Part shown: positions 1 through 11,859 of the stretch, in pieces | How positions within the stretch are numbered: position 1 is the stretch's first letter | Layout of the letters: each line of letters starts with the position of its first letter | Assembly: GCA_027924585.1 (NCBI GenBank) | Contig: BSBM01000068.1 | Location: 12,435,501-12,499,500 of the forward strand | DNA from: Larix kaempferi | Lineage: Eukaryota; Streptophyta; Pinopsida; Pinales; Pinaceae | DNA length: 64,000 bases | Reading direction: 5' to 3' | The notes under the pieces: model-generated | The model's input: only the letters and a program-made list of their open reading frames with translations | The model's database searches: none | Told to the model about the DNA's origin: nothing | Program-made: the position numbers and the translations under genes

Positions 1-1653
1 TAAAACCATGAGAATAAGTTACTGAGTTACAATTTATCACTTTTCCAATCTCGTTAAACTCCTATGGAAAAGGACCCCCCCAAAGTCTATCTTTAAGCTC
101 TTTTTAGTCTCTCAAAATACAAAAAGATTTCCAAGCAAACTTGTCGCATTCATGCTCGTTAAAGAATTTGAATGGCCGTCTTCCTGGTGATATTTTACCC
201 CTTTTTCGGACCAAGGGGCACTACTTACAAAAAAGGTATACTCCAGCCAATCATGACTGGAAGAGTCTTGTCCCGCATTGTTTTACCCTTTTTTGTGCGA
301 TGAGGCTAACATTATGAAAAAAGGGCTGTTGGAGTATTCTTCAGTTCATTTTAGACTCTCTAAACATGAAATTACGACTGAGTTTACCTTCTATGGACTC
401 GTTAAATTTTCACATTGAAGGGCCCATCATGGGACGAACCCCTCCTATCCCAGGTTCGGAAAATATTTAGGATTGCACTCATCTATGAGATGAGCTATAC
501 CGAGCATCTGGTTACCCTCATCAAGCTCGTAAAAAACACATGAGGTACTCATCATTCATGATGGGGAAAAAGGCAATATTTTATGTTACACCTTTATCAG
601 TGGCAATACCTAGTCATTTTTGAACATGGCACTCATTTTCATTTGTATACTCCACTTGGATCATCCGTTTGTTCTCGAGTTTCACCTACTTCCTGAGTCC
701 TTGTCACTCCTTTGATTCATTCAAAGAAAGCTTCCATCATCAATTGCATTACAAGTTGGTGTCATACTCGTCATGTCAATATTGCCAAGTCATGCCATGC
801 CCATGTTCAGGAATACTCTGACCATTCATTATTTGTAGTCAGTACACCTTCTACCATGTCGGTCCATTCTAAGCCAGTCTTGTGTGTTACTGTACCATAT
901 GATCTGCTCTACACATCCTTTGTTGTGTTTTGTGTCGATGATGGGGGATTCATCATGGCCCTCCTTCGATGTATTCATCCTTGTCAACTTCAACACATCA
1001 TCCGGGGATTGAATCTAGAAACCAACCAAGTACCTTGGCCCTGCATGCCTCAATGGCAGGTTACCTCGCTTTCGACGTGAGTTTACATCATTGACTCTTG
1101 ATTGAAATATTTCATCTTGCGTTCGACTTCAACTCATCTATTCACGCTTGGTGATTTGTACTATGATACTTTGGGAATCATTGACATCAATGATGATTTC
1201 CCTCATGCTTGTTAACGGTATACGTCAATGATCGGCAATCAAGTGGTTTCTACCATGTTTGACGTCAATACATTTGTAATCACATGGATATATTCGTATC
1301 ATTGCGGGTTCAGCTTGAAGACCTTGGGGATTCATGTTTTACCTAGGCTGCGATGGAGTTTGTATTGATTCATATCACACAGATCCACATTTGTATTGGT
1401 CGTGGCTGCATTATCATCTCATCATGGATCTATGCTTGTGTCTAGTAGCCATGATTGTGTTCAGTCGGTCATTAGTACCATGGATCTGCATTGCATTAGT
1501 CAGAAGCCATGTTGTATGTCGTATGAGACTGTGAGTTTAGAGTCAGTTGTATTGCAACAACGTCCTTCATCTGACGAGCCATTGCCATTCCTTCTATCAA
1601 AGCAAATTTCACCTGTCCAATTTTTCAGCAACTTCATGCTTTGGGGGGCATTA
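1..1653 (+). mobile_element. 3' internal region of an old Tat-like gypsy element (element H)
   Basis: The first ~330 bases match, with many changes, the 3' non-coding region of the E elements at 54.85-55.2 kb and 61.4-61.75 kb. The same order of short blocks is seen: a 'catgctcgttaaa' word, a 'ggcgtct/ggccgtct' word, then pyrimidine-rich CCCTTTTTCG and purine-rich AAAAAAGG words. Further right the similarity fades. The segment ends in a GGGGGG polypurine tract at 1643-1648, just before an LTR-like TGTTACACC. Open frames here (712-1080, 1334-1665) show no known domain. I read it as the untranslated 3' part of a relative of the E family whose coding part lies left of the window. Confidence 0.6.
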
Positions 1654-2601
1654 TGTTACACCTAAATCTTACCATCAAGAGACTCAGTGTATACATCCCT
1701 AAAGTTTCGTTGGTTAAGTCATTAACCTGGAAGTGATGCCATTACATTCATACTAGGTTTTGAGAGGTCGTCGCGGGCTTCCCTCATGCAACCTGCGACG
1801 CCGTAGCTTTCTCTCTTGTAGGGTGTGACGATATCAGTTAATGGACAAAAATAGCATCTTCGAGCCCATTCTCGAAGCTAGCTAACATGGATCCTTATCC
1901 CTGTCCTCTTGGGAGAGTTGAAACTTGGTTCCTAAGCTCTTGGAAGGATCCCCTATCTCTCTCCTACCATATCTCAACCTACCCTATCCATACCCTATCC
2001 ACTTAGTCCTATATAAATGAAGCTCTATCCCACTCCTAAGGGAGGAAATTTACAGTGTCTACATGCTGGTGAAATCATCATAGAGAGATCTCTACTCATC
2101 CATTGAGAGACTCACACTTCCTTGGGAGGATATGGCATTGGCTTGGATGGAGAAGGACTGCTTCGTTAAGCTCTGGTTGTAGTCATTCTTTTCTATGTAC
2201 TTTCCCTATTTACAGTAATATAAACTCTTTCCACCAATATTGTTGTGTTGATGATATTGTGTAGTTTACCTGCTTAACTGTTTACTTAGATCTGTTATTG
2301 TATAGATGCTTTTTACTTGTTTGTCTTGTTCTATGTGTCTTGACAGGTCTTGCAGCTGAGATCTGATGACCGTGAGGCATGGAACAACATCCAGGAGAAA
2401 GGACTACAAACTTAAGGTAAGACATCTAATGACTTAATCCTTAAGTAGATCTAGGAAAGTGGTTTATAGTCTGTACTATTTGTTCTAAACTCACAATGAG
2501 CTAGGGAGATTTGGCTCACGTCTGCTTGAGTGGATTTTCCGTCAAATAATTACTCTCCTTAGGCTATGCTTGCATGTTCCCTTATGGTTGTGCTACCAAC
2601 A
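1654..2601 (+). repeat. LTR of element H (3' LTR, right end tentative)
   Basis: Starts TGTTACACC directly after a G6 polypurine tract, as the E-family LTRs start TGTTAACACC after a G5 tract. A TATA-like ctatataaat lies about 355 bases in. The right end is placed at ...ctaccaaca because E LTRs end ...gccaaca; this end is a guess. No partner LTR is in the window, so length (~948 bp) and TSD cannot be tested. Confidence 0.45.
2009..2018 (+). promoter_or_regulatory. TATA box in H LTR
   Basis: The sequence ctatataaat sits inside the LTR after a C/T-rich stretch, at the position expected for an LTR promoter. Inferred from sequence and position only. Confidence 0.4.
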
Positions 2602-2889
2602 CTTCCTTCATCCTCGCTCATGTCGAAATTGAAAGGGATAAACTTGGAGTTAGCAATATCTTGGTTTTTAATAGGTAACTTAGCGTGATAACCTGGTATT
2701 TAGGAGTGTAGGTTCAAACCATATTCCACATACTTTTTATAATGTGTCTTATCATATTCCCAAGTCTGCGAACTAGGGAAAATAGTTACCCTCTTTAGTT
2801 TGTGTTTTTAAGCACAGGTTTCATTACAAGTTTGGATGTAGAGAAGTTATTATTCGATGGAAACTTAGGAATCGAATTATTGTAAAGGA

Positions 2890-2894
<5 letters not shown>

Positions 2895-2922
<28 letters not shown>
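2895..2922. repeat. (AT)n microsatellite
   Basis: Uninterrupted AT dinucleotide run of about 14 units within AT-rich sequence. Confidence 0.95.
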
Positions 2923-2925
<3 letters not shown>

Positions 2926-3921
2926 TATGAAGTAAATGTTATATATATGTAGTTAGGGTATTCAAAATTTGTATTGAAATTGCATATATCGCAAACATAT
3001 TGCATTTATATAAATGACATAAGGATATATGCTTTTGAAATTCCCCATAAGTGTATATTAAACTCCTAATTTTGTGTATTTTCTTCATAAATTTTTTTTT
3101 AAATTATGCATTCAAAATTACTAATAAATTATATTTGAAGTGTCACTAATGCATGCAAATAGTTATATCTAAGAAAATTACCATAAATTGAATCCTCATT
3201 TTATAATGATGGTAATATGATTAGGATACATTTACATGATGGGAGATTGCATACATATAAATATATGTCTTAATACATATATTGAAAGGTTATGCTATAC
3301 TAATGCTGTATGATTGAAGTATTTTTTTAAAATGTATTTATTTCTAGGAAAAAAGTATATAGAAAAGAATTTCACATTAAGAATTTTAAAATTAAAATGT
3401 TTTTGAAAATTATTAAATTTAAGATTGTTACAAAAATACTATTAAAATTCAATCTAAACCGGTGACACATTAAAGGAATTGTATTATAATCAAAATTAGG
3501 CCTTTTCAATATTCAAAGCTAGTAATAAAAATTCTAATCCGCTTCATTAGAACAATTCATTTCGATACAAATACAAATCAGGTGTAGCTTTGTATTGAAC
3601 TGCCCCAGCAGCTTTGAATTTTAGGTGTGAGCTAGTATATTGGAGGGTATCGGAATTTGGGGTGGATTACTACTTATGCTTTTCCAAAGTTACATAGGGA
3701 TGAGACAAGTGTCTTATCCAAAATTGATTCAAATTCGAAATATAAAATTTAATAAAAAAAGAATATAAAAAATAAATGGTTAAAGAATGGATAACTCGTA
3801 GCTGATGCATGCCCATAACTCATTGATGTTGAATGGATAAGTATAGTTTGTGGTAGAAAAATGGAAGGAGTTAGGTGATAACATGTAGATATGCATAGAT
3901 AACTCATAGCCTAACTTGTTT

Positions 3922-4190
3922 AACTAGAAAAATGTGAGTGATAAAAACAAGAATATAAAAATAACTGATGGTTGATGAATGGGTAACTACTAGAAAAATG
4001 TGAGTGATAAAAAAAAAGAATATAAAAATAACTGATGGTTGATGAATGGGTAACTACTAGAAAAATGTGAGTGATTAAAAAAAGAATATAAAAATAACTG
4101 ATTGTTGATGAATGGGTAACTACTAGAAAAATGTGAGTGATAAAAAAAGAATATAAAATTAACTGATAGTTGATGAATGGATAACTCATA
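3922..4190. repeat. Minisatellite, four ~65-bp units
   Basis: The word actagaaaaatgtgagtgat recurs at about 3923, 3988, 4054 and 4119. Each time it is followed by an A-rich run and 'gttgatgaatggataact'-like text. The units differ mainly in A-run length. A minus-strand open frame through the array only translates the repeat. Confidence 0.9.
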
Positions 4191-5671
4191 GCCTATACAT
4201 GAATGTATGTATGTTGAACTAGTTTAACTAAAATAAGGTGAAAGATTACAACTTTGAGAGAAAAACTAGTAGATATTAATTAGATTTTGGATAAATTAAG
4301 TTTTCCATATAGATATTAGTTCTACATTTTCCAAACTATATAAAGAAAACTAAAAGACATTGAGAAAGACAATTAATATTGGGAGGCTACAGAGAAGACC
4401 ATTGAGAAGCCAACAGGAAATTTAGAAGAGAATTGAAGATACGAATTTGGAAAATTTCTTGCTTAATCTTCTTTCATGGTTACATTGTGAATACGTATTA
4501 GTCTCTACATTTTAAAGAATAGTTAGAAAAAGAATGCAATTACAAATCTGGACGTTTGATGCATTCTAAAGATAAAAATACATAGTCTATTTATTTATGC
4601 GACGTTGCCCAACGTTTCCTCTTACTTAGCGAAATAATGGTTCTGTAATGACTCTTACTTAGCAAATAATGGTAGCGAAATAATGGTTCTGTAATGACTC
4701 TGTATCTGCTGTTAGATATGGTACTGTAAGATATGCCGGGGTTAGATAGATCTGGTTCTACTAAGATATGCTGCCGGTTAGATGGATCTGATTCTAGTTG
4801 AGACTAATCTGATTTTTATATCATTATAGACTGAGAATGTAGGCAAGAAAAGGGATGGTAGTTTATCGCAGATAATAGGAATAGGGTTGGGTGATAATGT
4901 AGCTATGCATGGATAACTTCTTGCTGAATTTGTTTAGCTATAATAATGTGAGAGATTACCACTACATGGATACCAACTAATAGATATTACTTAAGTTTTT
5001 GTGTATTTAAAAGAGATTAGGAGTAATTGAGAAGACCATAGAAAAAACCAGTTAAAGGTGAATAATTGTTTTCTCTTATTTCATTATAGCACTGTAAATA
5101 TGTTTTGGTCCCAATTTGGGTTTCTGGGTTTTGTCACGGGTTTGATTTCATAGAGAGTTTTATTTTAAATTTTATTAATTCATATTTTCAACGATCTAAC
5201 ACCGTTTTTTTTTCTTATTGCAGATTTATTCTTCAGTTCAGTCACGTGGGGCGATTTGGCTAAGAGGAACGATCTAGGTTTCATCATCTGCTCAATCTTT
5301 CAGCTAGCTTATTTGTTGTTCTGATCTTCAACCAATCTATTTCCAAGTAAGCCCTAGACTCTAACTTTCACTCTAAATACTGAATCCGTCAAGGATTTTC
5401 AATAAAATATAGAGATATTTATATGATTAAAACAATGTGGAAACGTTGTATTTTATTTGGTTGGGATGCAGTGATGGAAGTCTGTCGACCATTTAAATTC
5501 CATCCCGAGATATGAATTGTTGGATCTGATATATCGATCTGTCCAACAATTCAATCCGGGTGGGATACATATACTAAAAAAAATTTCGGTAACAATTTTG
5601 TTCGATTTTTATTAAAAAATCACGGAAAAAGAGAGGCGTTTTAGTTGTCTGTTATTGCAATAAATTTGTCG

Positions 5672-5704
5672 TCACCACAAATACAGTGAGAGTATTTGTG
5701 GTGA
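5672..5704. repeat. Short hairpin, 12-bp arms
   Basis: The arms tcaccacaaata and tatttgtggtga flank a 9-base loop. The left arm with its loop recurs near 5790. This may be the end or core of a small MITE-like element, but no TSD was found. Confidence 0.5.
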
Positions 5705-6983
5705 TAACAAATAAATTTGTCATCACTACAAAGTTTCTCCTCGGTACATAATGATAGGATTTATGTTTATTTCGTTTGTTTTTTCAAAATTTGTCCTCAC
5801 CACAAATACAGTGAGAGTGTTCGAATGTTTATTTCGTTTGTATTTTCAAAATTTGAAATTGCTTCATTCAGAAAACATTTTTTTTAAATTACAATTTCAA
5901 TCATATTAAATTGGTCAACTTTAATAAATAATTACCAAAACTTAACGATGATGGCTGTTAAAAATATTAAAATTTTTCATTTTAATAAATCATTAACAAA
6001 AACTAACGATGAAGAGGAGATATCAAGTATGCTACTTAATAAATCCGTTCTTGCAGATTTTCAGTGTGATTTTTTTTTTTTATTATTATTATGTCATTCC
6101 AAGATTCACTAAGAGAAGGTTTTTTTTTTTTTTTTTGTCATTCTCGTTTCAATTCTATAGAATCTCTTTATCCTTCGCCATTTTCAATTTTTGATTTGCT
6201 TAATTACAAGTAAAGTAATAGTTTGAGGAGTAGTTATGATAACTTTTTTTTTTATGTTTGATAGGTGTTTATATCTTAGAATTTAGGGTGGAGTATCATT
6301 TATGCTTTTCTTAGAGTGAAGAAGGAATGGTTAAGTATAATGGCTAAATTGATTTTATGGTAGTTTTTCAAAATTGTAATAAACAATTTAAAAAAGAAAT
6401 ATACAAAATAACTAGTAGTTGATGCATGGATAACTGGAGCAGTTCATGACACATAACTAGAAGAAGTTGGGTGATGTAGGCATGGATAACTCATAGTTAA
6501 ACAATTATATATATACAAAATAACTAAAAGTAATGATAGTTCATGGTAAGTAACACAAAAAGGTAAGTGATAACATGCAGTTAGGAATGGGATAACAGTA
6601 GTTGAACCAATTTAACTAGAAAAATGTCTAATAAATAACAACAATTAAATTTTCGATGGGGAATTAGATTTAGGTTTTACATTAGATTTAGAGAAAGCTA
6701 GAAGTCAAACAAAAAATACAATAGAGGAGGCTAGAAGGCAATTGAGGAGAATGCAATAGGAGCCAAAGGAAATTGACAAGCAAATAGGAAGCTGGTAAAT
6801 TTCTGTTTGGATCTTTGTATTTATATAGCTCTGAATGATATATTGTTGTGATAATTGATTGTTCCTATTGGTGATTAAGCATATGCTGCTAGAGTTTTTC
6901 CTTCCCACGGGAACCATATCGAGCGAATTGCAGAAATATTCTTCGCCATAGTTATCACATGCGGGAAACTATTTCTTGATGGA

Positions 6984-7250
6984 TCACTCGCGTGCTGTGA
7001 TCTGACATGAATGCCACGTTCTCAAATCGGAGAGCGTGCCATACAATTCATGCAGCGTTTCGTCGAATAACTCGAAACAATCTTGCAGAGCACCGTGTTG
7101 TCTTTGGTCAAGTCTTGGCCCAACCAAAATGTGGGCTCGGGCATTTTCCTTCTCGAATGCGTCTATATGCCTTTTCGACTGCTCTATGATCAGATTGACG
7201 ATGGCCTTCACAATCTCTTTGCTTCGTTTTTTCATGAATATGTCCTTCAA
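6984..7250 (-). pseudogene. Fragment resembling a pectin methylesterase inhibitor (PMEI) domain
   Basis: The minus-strand frame of 88 codons carries ALQDCFELFDETLHELYGTL followed by SDLRTW. This resembles the helical PMEI/invertase-inhibitor signature: an L..C.ELY..A.DEL helix, then a T-W pair before the next helix. Upstream, SKEIVKAIVNLIIEQSKRHI fits the preceding amphipathic helix. The usual N-terminal cysteine hairpin and signal peptide are not readable in frame. Stop codons follow TW, where about 40 further residues would be expected. PMEI proteins act in the apoplast and inhibit pectin methylesterase; nothing here suggests a working copy. It lies between non-coding DNA and the B1 LTR. 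A chance match remains possible. Confidence 0.45.
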
Positions 7251-7465
7251 TTAAGACCAATGTCCTTTGTAGCAAAAGTAAGGACAAATTTGGTACTGGG
7301 TATACGCAATTCCAGTGGCATTTGGGTAGCCTAGTATCTATGTACTATGTACTTTGCTGCATTCCAAAGTAACAATTTATAATTCTAACATCCTTACCAA
7401 AATTCCTAATTTTATGTGTTATGGAAATTTTGTGAATATAAAATATAGGCAAAACAATATGGCAT

Positions 7466-10056
7466 TTTAATATCTTTAATTTGAAAGTTTACCCAATTTG
7501 GCCAATTTTCGAACCTTGGGCTAGTGAAACCCCAAACTTTCCCAAATGATCGGAAATGGTTCGGAATTATGTATGAAATGGATTGAGGTGTCTTAGGACA
7601 CAATAATGCATATATTAGATGCTTGGACACTTTTAAAAGACTTTAGCAACTTGCAATTACAACTAGAGAATGAAAGGAAAAAATACTAGGGAAATCGATG
7701 TTAAAACCCCCAAGGGTAGATGACTCTTTTGGCTTTCCAAATGTTGTACGACCCTCCCAACTTTTTAATATGAGACTTGAATCTGTTAAAGGACATCAAG
7801 GATAACTTGTGTGCATCATCATATCAGGTTTTAGGGTCGAATAGGTATCCCAAAGGACATCAGCCTCTAGAGTATATAATTTGGGTGAAGATGGTAAACA
7901 AGGGACCTTGAATTTATGTCACAAACTATAGTAACACTTTAGGGATATGCATACATTATTTGGGCCATCAATTTAACTCCATTTGCAGCTCATAACATAG
8001 ACACAAATATTAGAAAGATCTGATATAAAACAAGTGCAATATCATCCCAAAATCACCATGAGAATACTATGAGGGAAATGACTCAAATCTCGGTTTTAAT
8101 TGGAAATGTCATCTGAAGTACTTGGTATTTCGAGCTTTGGATCTCATGATATGTCTATTACAGATTTATGTAGCAAGTAACATGTAGATAAGGTCGAAAC
8201 AACAATCCTCCATTAGCTAGATGCAACAAGAAGTGCGCCATCACACTTTTACATGACATTGAGAGAAAGAGGAAACTAGCTCAAATATCAATGTTACTTG
8301 GATAAATAGTACATGAAGTGCTTAACATTTCGAGCTGTGGATCTCATGATCTACCCATTACAGAGTTATGCATCCATTAACAAGTTCATAAGGTCGAAAC
8401 AACAACCTTCCATTATCTATATCCAACAAAGAGTGTGCTATCTCACTTTACATGAACATTGAAAGAAAGATAGTAGAATGAGAATAGAGAAGAATGAGGG
8501 AATATGAACTTGAGCTCAGATGGGGGTTGAATCTGTATAAGAACATATCCATGAATCTTTGTTGAGAGGTTTGAATGGCCTCTCCATCAACCAACTTGGA
8601 TGGGAATCTTGCACCCTCGAAATTGGTTCTAAGGCACGGAGGATGAACATCCACAGTGCAAGGGCAAGCTTGAAGCTCTCCAAAATTGCAAAGATGAAAA
8701 TAACAAAGGACCAAAAACTACTCCATTTCGACTTGGCCTCCTTTTAATAACTTTAGTTGGCTCATTTACCTCCTTAGAACTCAAATTATCTCCTAATTAC
8801 TCATGAAATTCGAATTAGTGGGGATTATGACCCTTCATTGGCCCCACATGACACTTGGGTCATCTTTTGTCTCCAAATCCTCCATGAATTCGAATTGGGG
8901 AATATTTTGGATGCTTTGGAGATGTGTAAGTCCTCTCATGTGCCATCTTGGTCTATTTTTAGCTCTTGCAATGTCATAGATGTCATAGAATATGTCATAA
9001 GTGTCATAGAATATGTCGTAAGTGTCATAATGCTTATCATAGTTGTCATAGAATCTGTCATTGACTATTTTTAGCCCTATGACTCTTTCTCTTCCTTCAT
9101 GAATGTTACATCTTCCTTTCCAACTCGAATTTGGGGATGACTCCATGTTTAAAGGAGGAATATTCTCTTATGTGGAACCCACATGTCCACTTATGCACCC
9201 CCATGTCCAACTAGGACCTAATGCCACTTAATTTTAGAGCATTTAACATTTATTCCATAATTTATTGGCCTATTTTTTCACCATCAATTTAGAATACTGA
9301 ATTTTCATGAGAAACTATAGGTCCCTTGGGGTTAAATGTCAATATTTTAGTTCTTCCACATTGATCCAGGTGGATATCGGTGGCCACCCACCTTTCCAAC
9401 TGGCTCAAAACAGTTTTCTGGTAATTTTGGTAATGTATTATTTTTAGCAGTTTTTCAGGTCTTGAACTTCCGGGGCCATTTTGAGGCCCTAAACGACCTT
9501 TTTTGGCGATTTGGGGGGACAAATGGTTTCCCTTGGCATTCATTTGGTCCCAGTCAAAAGTTGTAAATCTTGGATAGATATTTCCAATGGGCTACCGAGC
9601 GCCCCAAACAGAGATCGTATGCAAAAGTTACAACCCTGGGAAGTTGATGTACTAACTTACCCAAACGGGGCCCACATGACTTTTGGCACTTCATCTCCTA
9701 GGGTTAGGTTTTTGGATGTCTAGGGTTTTTGACATTCTTGTTTATTGTAAAAGGCCTTGAGAGTCTCATTATAACCATCTTCTTGCGAAATCAGCGCAAT
9801 CGTCACATCTCTTCTCAGAGATAAGCCACCACCATTCCAACAAGCTTGTTTTCCGCTGCATTTTACAGTTTTAGCTTATTCCCTTATTGAATAGAAAACC
9901 AGTTTTACTGTATCTCTGTTATTTTGTGTTAAGCATCTGATAATAATCTGTATTCATTTCGTTCTGCCCATAAAATCCGAATCACACATAACCCTTAGGA
10001 ATTGGGTATGACAACTTAATTATTTATCTGAAAATCATTTAATTGGGGACATGATA
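7466..10056 (-). repeat. 3' LTR of element B1
   Basis: The 7.47-9.08 kb part matches 23.08-24.68 kb over ~1.6 kb with scattered changes, and both lie on the same strand around a minus-strand ORF. On the minus strand this copy begins TATCATGTCCCC (expected TGTAATGTCCCC), just after a polypurine tract, and ends near 7466 opposite the TGTAATATCCC end of the other copy. Length is about 2.59 kb. Parts resemble the C and B2 LTRs, for example the 'gaggccattcaaacc' word. Open frames inside are not genes. Confidence 0.75.
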
Positions 10057-10072
10057 GCCCTCCCCACCCAAG
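10057..10072 (-). promoter_or_regulatory. Polypurine tract of B1
   Basis: On the minus strand this reads cttgggtggggagggc, directly before the 3' LTR. It is nearly the same as the tract ttgggtggggaggac before the 3' LTR of C, which supports shared plus-strand priming signals. Confidence 0.7.
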
Positions 10073-10291
10073 ATTGCTTGTCCTCAAGAAATTTCAAACA
10101 TGGATGTTGAAGAAATTGCTTCCTTTTAAGCTTTTTTTCCGACTTGTTTCAACAATCATTTGAACCTTCATACTTGCACTGAACAACCTCTTGAAGTTGC
10201 CACTGATTTGCCAAAATTTTCAAAATTTAATGTTTCCAAGAAAATTTATGAGAGGAAATGCCATGCTTCCACTTCTCCACTCTGATTACAA

Positions 10292-11859
10292 TCACCTTCT
10301 CAAGTGGTGATGAAATCTCCCATACTGCTTGCTGCCCCCCAAAACTAAAACCAATGAGATCAAAATGATCCTAGGGCCCCAAATAATCCCGATGCTTGCA
10401 CGATGAGAAATATATGCAACTAAAATCCATACACACCAAGCATACGAAAACTGAATCCAACTAAAGAAACTGAAACAATACTCTACATAAATGAACTCAA
10501 TGAAATGAAGGTTATCTTTATCCATCCATCCAACAACCAAGGTACTGTTCCAAATGAACTGAAAACAAGCAATGCTAGGATCCCATTGCTTGTTTTGCAT
10601 TCCAAAAGATAGGCATGCTCTACCACAAAAAAGTTCAGACAAAAGATTGCCCAAATCCCACTGCCTTAGTTGCAAATATTTGAGTGGCAGTATCACATGT
10701 GGAAAACTAACATTCCAATGAATGCTAGGATCCCATTGTCTCATCTGCATCTTTCCAAATATCATTAAAAACAATAAAAATTCATCACTATGAAAAATGC
10801 ACGGAAGGATGTAAATATCATACCACCACACTGGAAGTTCAACATATCCAGTGCACAATTGAAACTGTGAGGGCCCCTGCATCAAAATATGAACTTCTTC
10901 AGGGTTGGGCCAAGACCAAAAGAGACTCTCCATCATGAAATACATATCCTCCTAGTGAGGGTGAATGCAAACAAGTCTCCCCCAACCAACCAGATAGTCT
11001 GCATGTGCCAAATGCACACAAGAATCGAGAGTGAGACCATTGAAGCTCAAAGGGCAACGGTGAAAGTCCCATGTCTCATCACCAAAAGAGTAGGAATCAT
11101 CCCATAAGAAAATATGTCCATGCTGCTCCAAAAGAATGTAATATGCAACGAAATAATCAGCCATGTGTTCTTTCATCCAAGAAGTGAATGAAGAAGCTCC
11201 ACTAAAATATGAACCAATTAGGGAGCAAAGGAAACAATGAGCCTTCAAGGGGCTCACAGAAATAACAAAGGATGTTGTTTCCAATAAAAATGTGCTCCAA
11301 TCATATATCTCTTCACCCAAGTGTTGGATGAAGTTCCTCCAACATCAATTGAACTAAGCAAGGAGCAAGGAAAATCATGAGTCTTCAAGTTACTTAAGTG
11401 AACATCATTGGTCCATCCATGTAGATATGTATCATCATAAGGTAACAAATGATGCTACTGCAAATGTAAATAATAATGTGCTCTAATCATGTCATCAACG
11501 AAAGGAGAGATATGAGTTTCATACTCCTCACATGGAATCAATAGAAAGAAACCTTTCACCCAATTTTCATTCTCAATTGATGTGGCTGAAAAAGAAGTAG
11601 GGGGTGAAGAATTGTGAACCAATCTTACATATTTGAAACTATTACCCATCAAAATTTTGAATGTATCTTCTCCATCATTGGCTGGTCCAACTGTTGTGAG
11701 ATCATGTTCCTCCTCCAAGGTTCTGCAACTCTCACCATGAAGCAGCTCATAATCCCTCTGAACAAGAACAAGTGATTGGCTTCCTTCTTGTTTGAATGTA
11801 ACATCTTCAAGCAACTCCATATCAACATATACCTCATGTTCCACCATCACATGAGGTTT
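10292..11859 (-). pseudogene. B-type ORF, C-terminal part (B1 copy, broken)
   Basis: Minus-strand frames 11859-11455, 11448-11254, 11320-10952 and 10945-10292 together match the C-terminal part of the B2 protein. Shared pieces include WVKGFFL, DVGGTSSNTW, SSFTSWMKE, AYYILLEQH and a QWDP motif. The QWD motif recurs three times in the last frame (RQWDPSIH, RQWDLGN, KQWDPSI). Several stops and frameshifts interrupt it. This copy runs past the point where B2 is cut, so it is the only view of the C-terminus. No known domain was recognised. The extreme N-terminal codons of the 11455-11907 frame belong to the C LTR, not to B. Confidence 0.6.

Larger units (their letters stand above)
2602..6900. other. 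AT-rich non-coding stretch, no gene recognised
   Basis: About 4.3 kb of AT-rich sequence with no open frame of known type. It holds an (AT)n run, a 65-66 bp minisatellite (3922-4190), relatives of its unit scattered near 3.8, 4.9 and 6.4-6.6 kb ('gatgcatggataact' words), and a small hairpin at 5.67 kb. Short frames such as 6009-6194 come from poly-T runs. No LTR ends could be paired here. Confidence 0.6.

Noticed and set aside
2670-2725. Possible tRNA/SINE promoter (ggttcaaacc B-box)
   Set aside because: Only the B-box matches well. The A-box is poor, no cloverleaf can be drawn and no TSD or tail is seen.
3920-4189. Minus-strand ORF of 89 codons
   Set aside because: It is only the reading of a 65-66 bp minisatellite whose unit length happens to avoid stops.
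10889-11107. Plus-strand ORF opposite the B1 coding region
   Set aside because: Shadow of the minus-strand B-type frames, which have homologues in B2.
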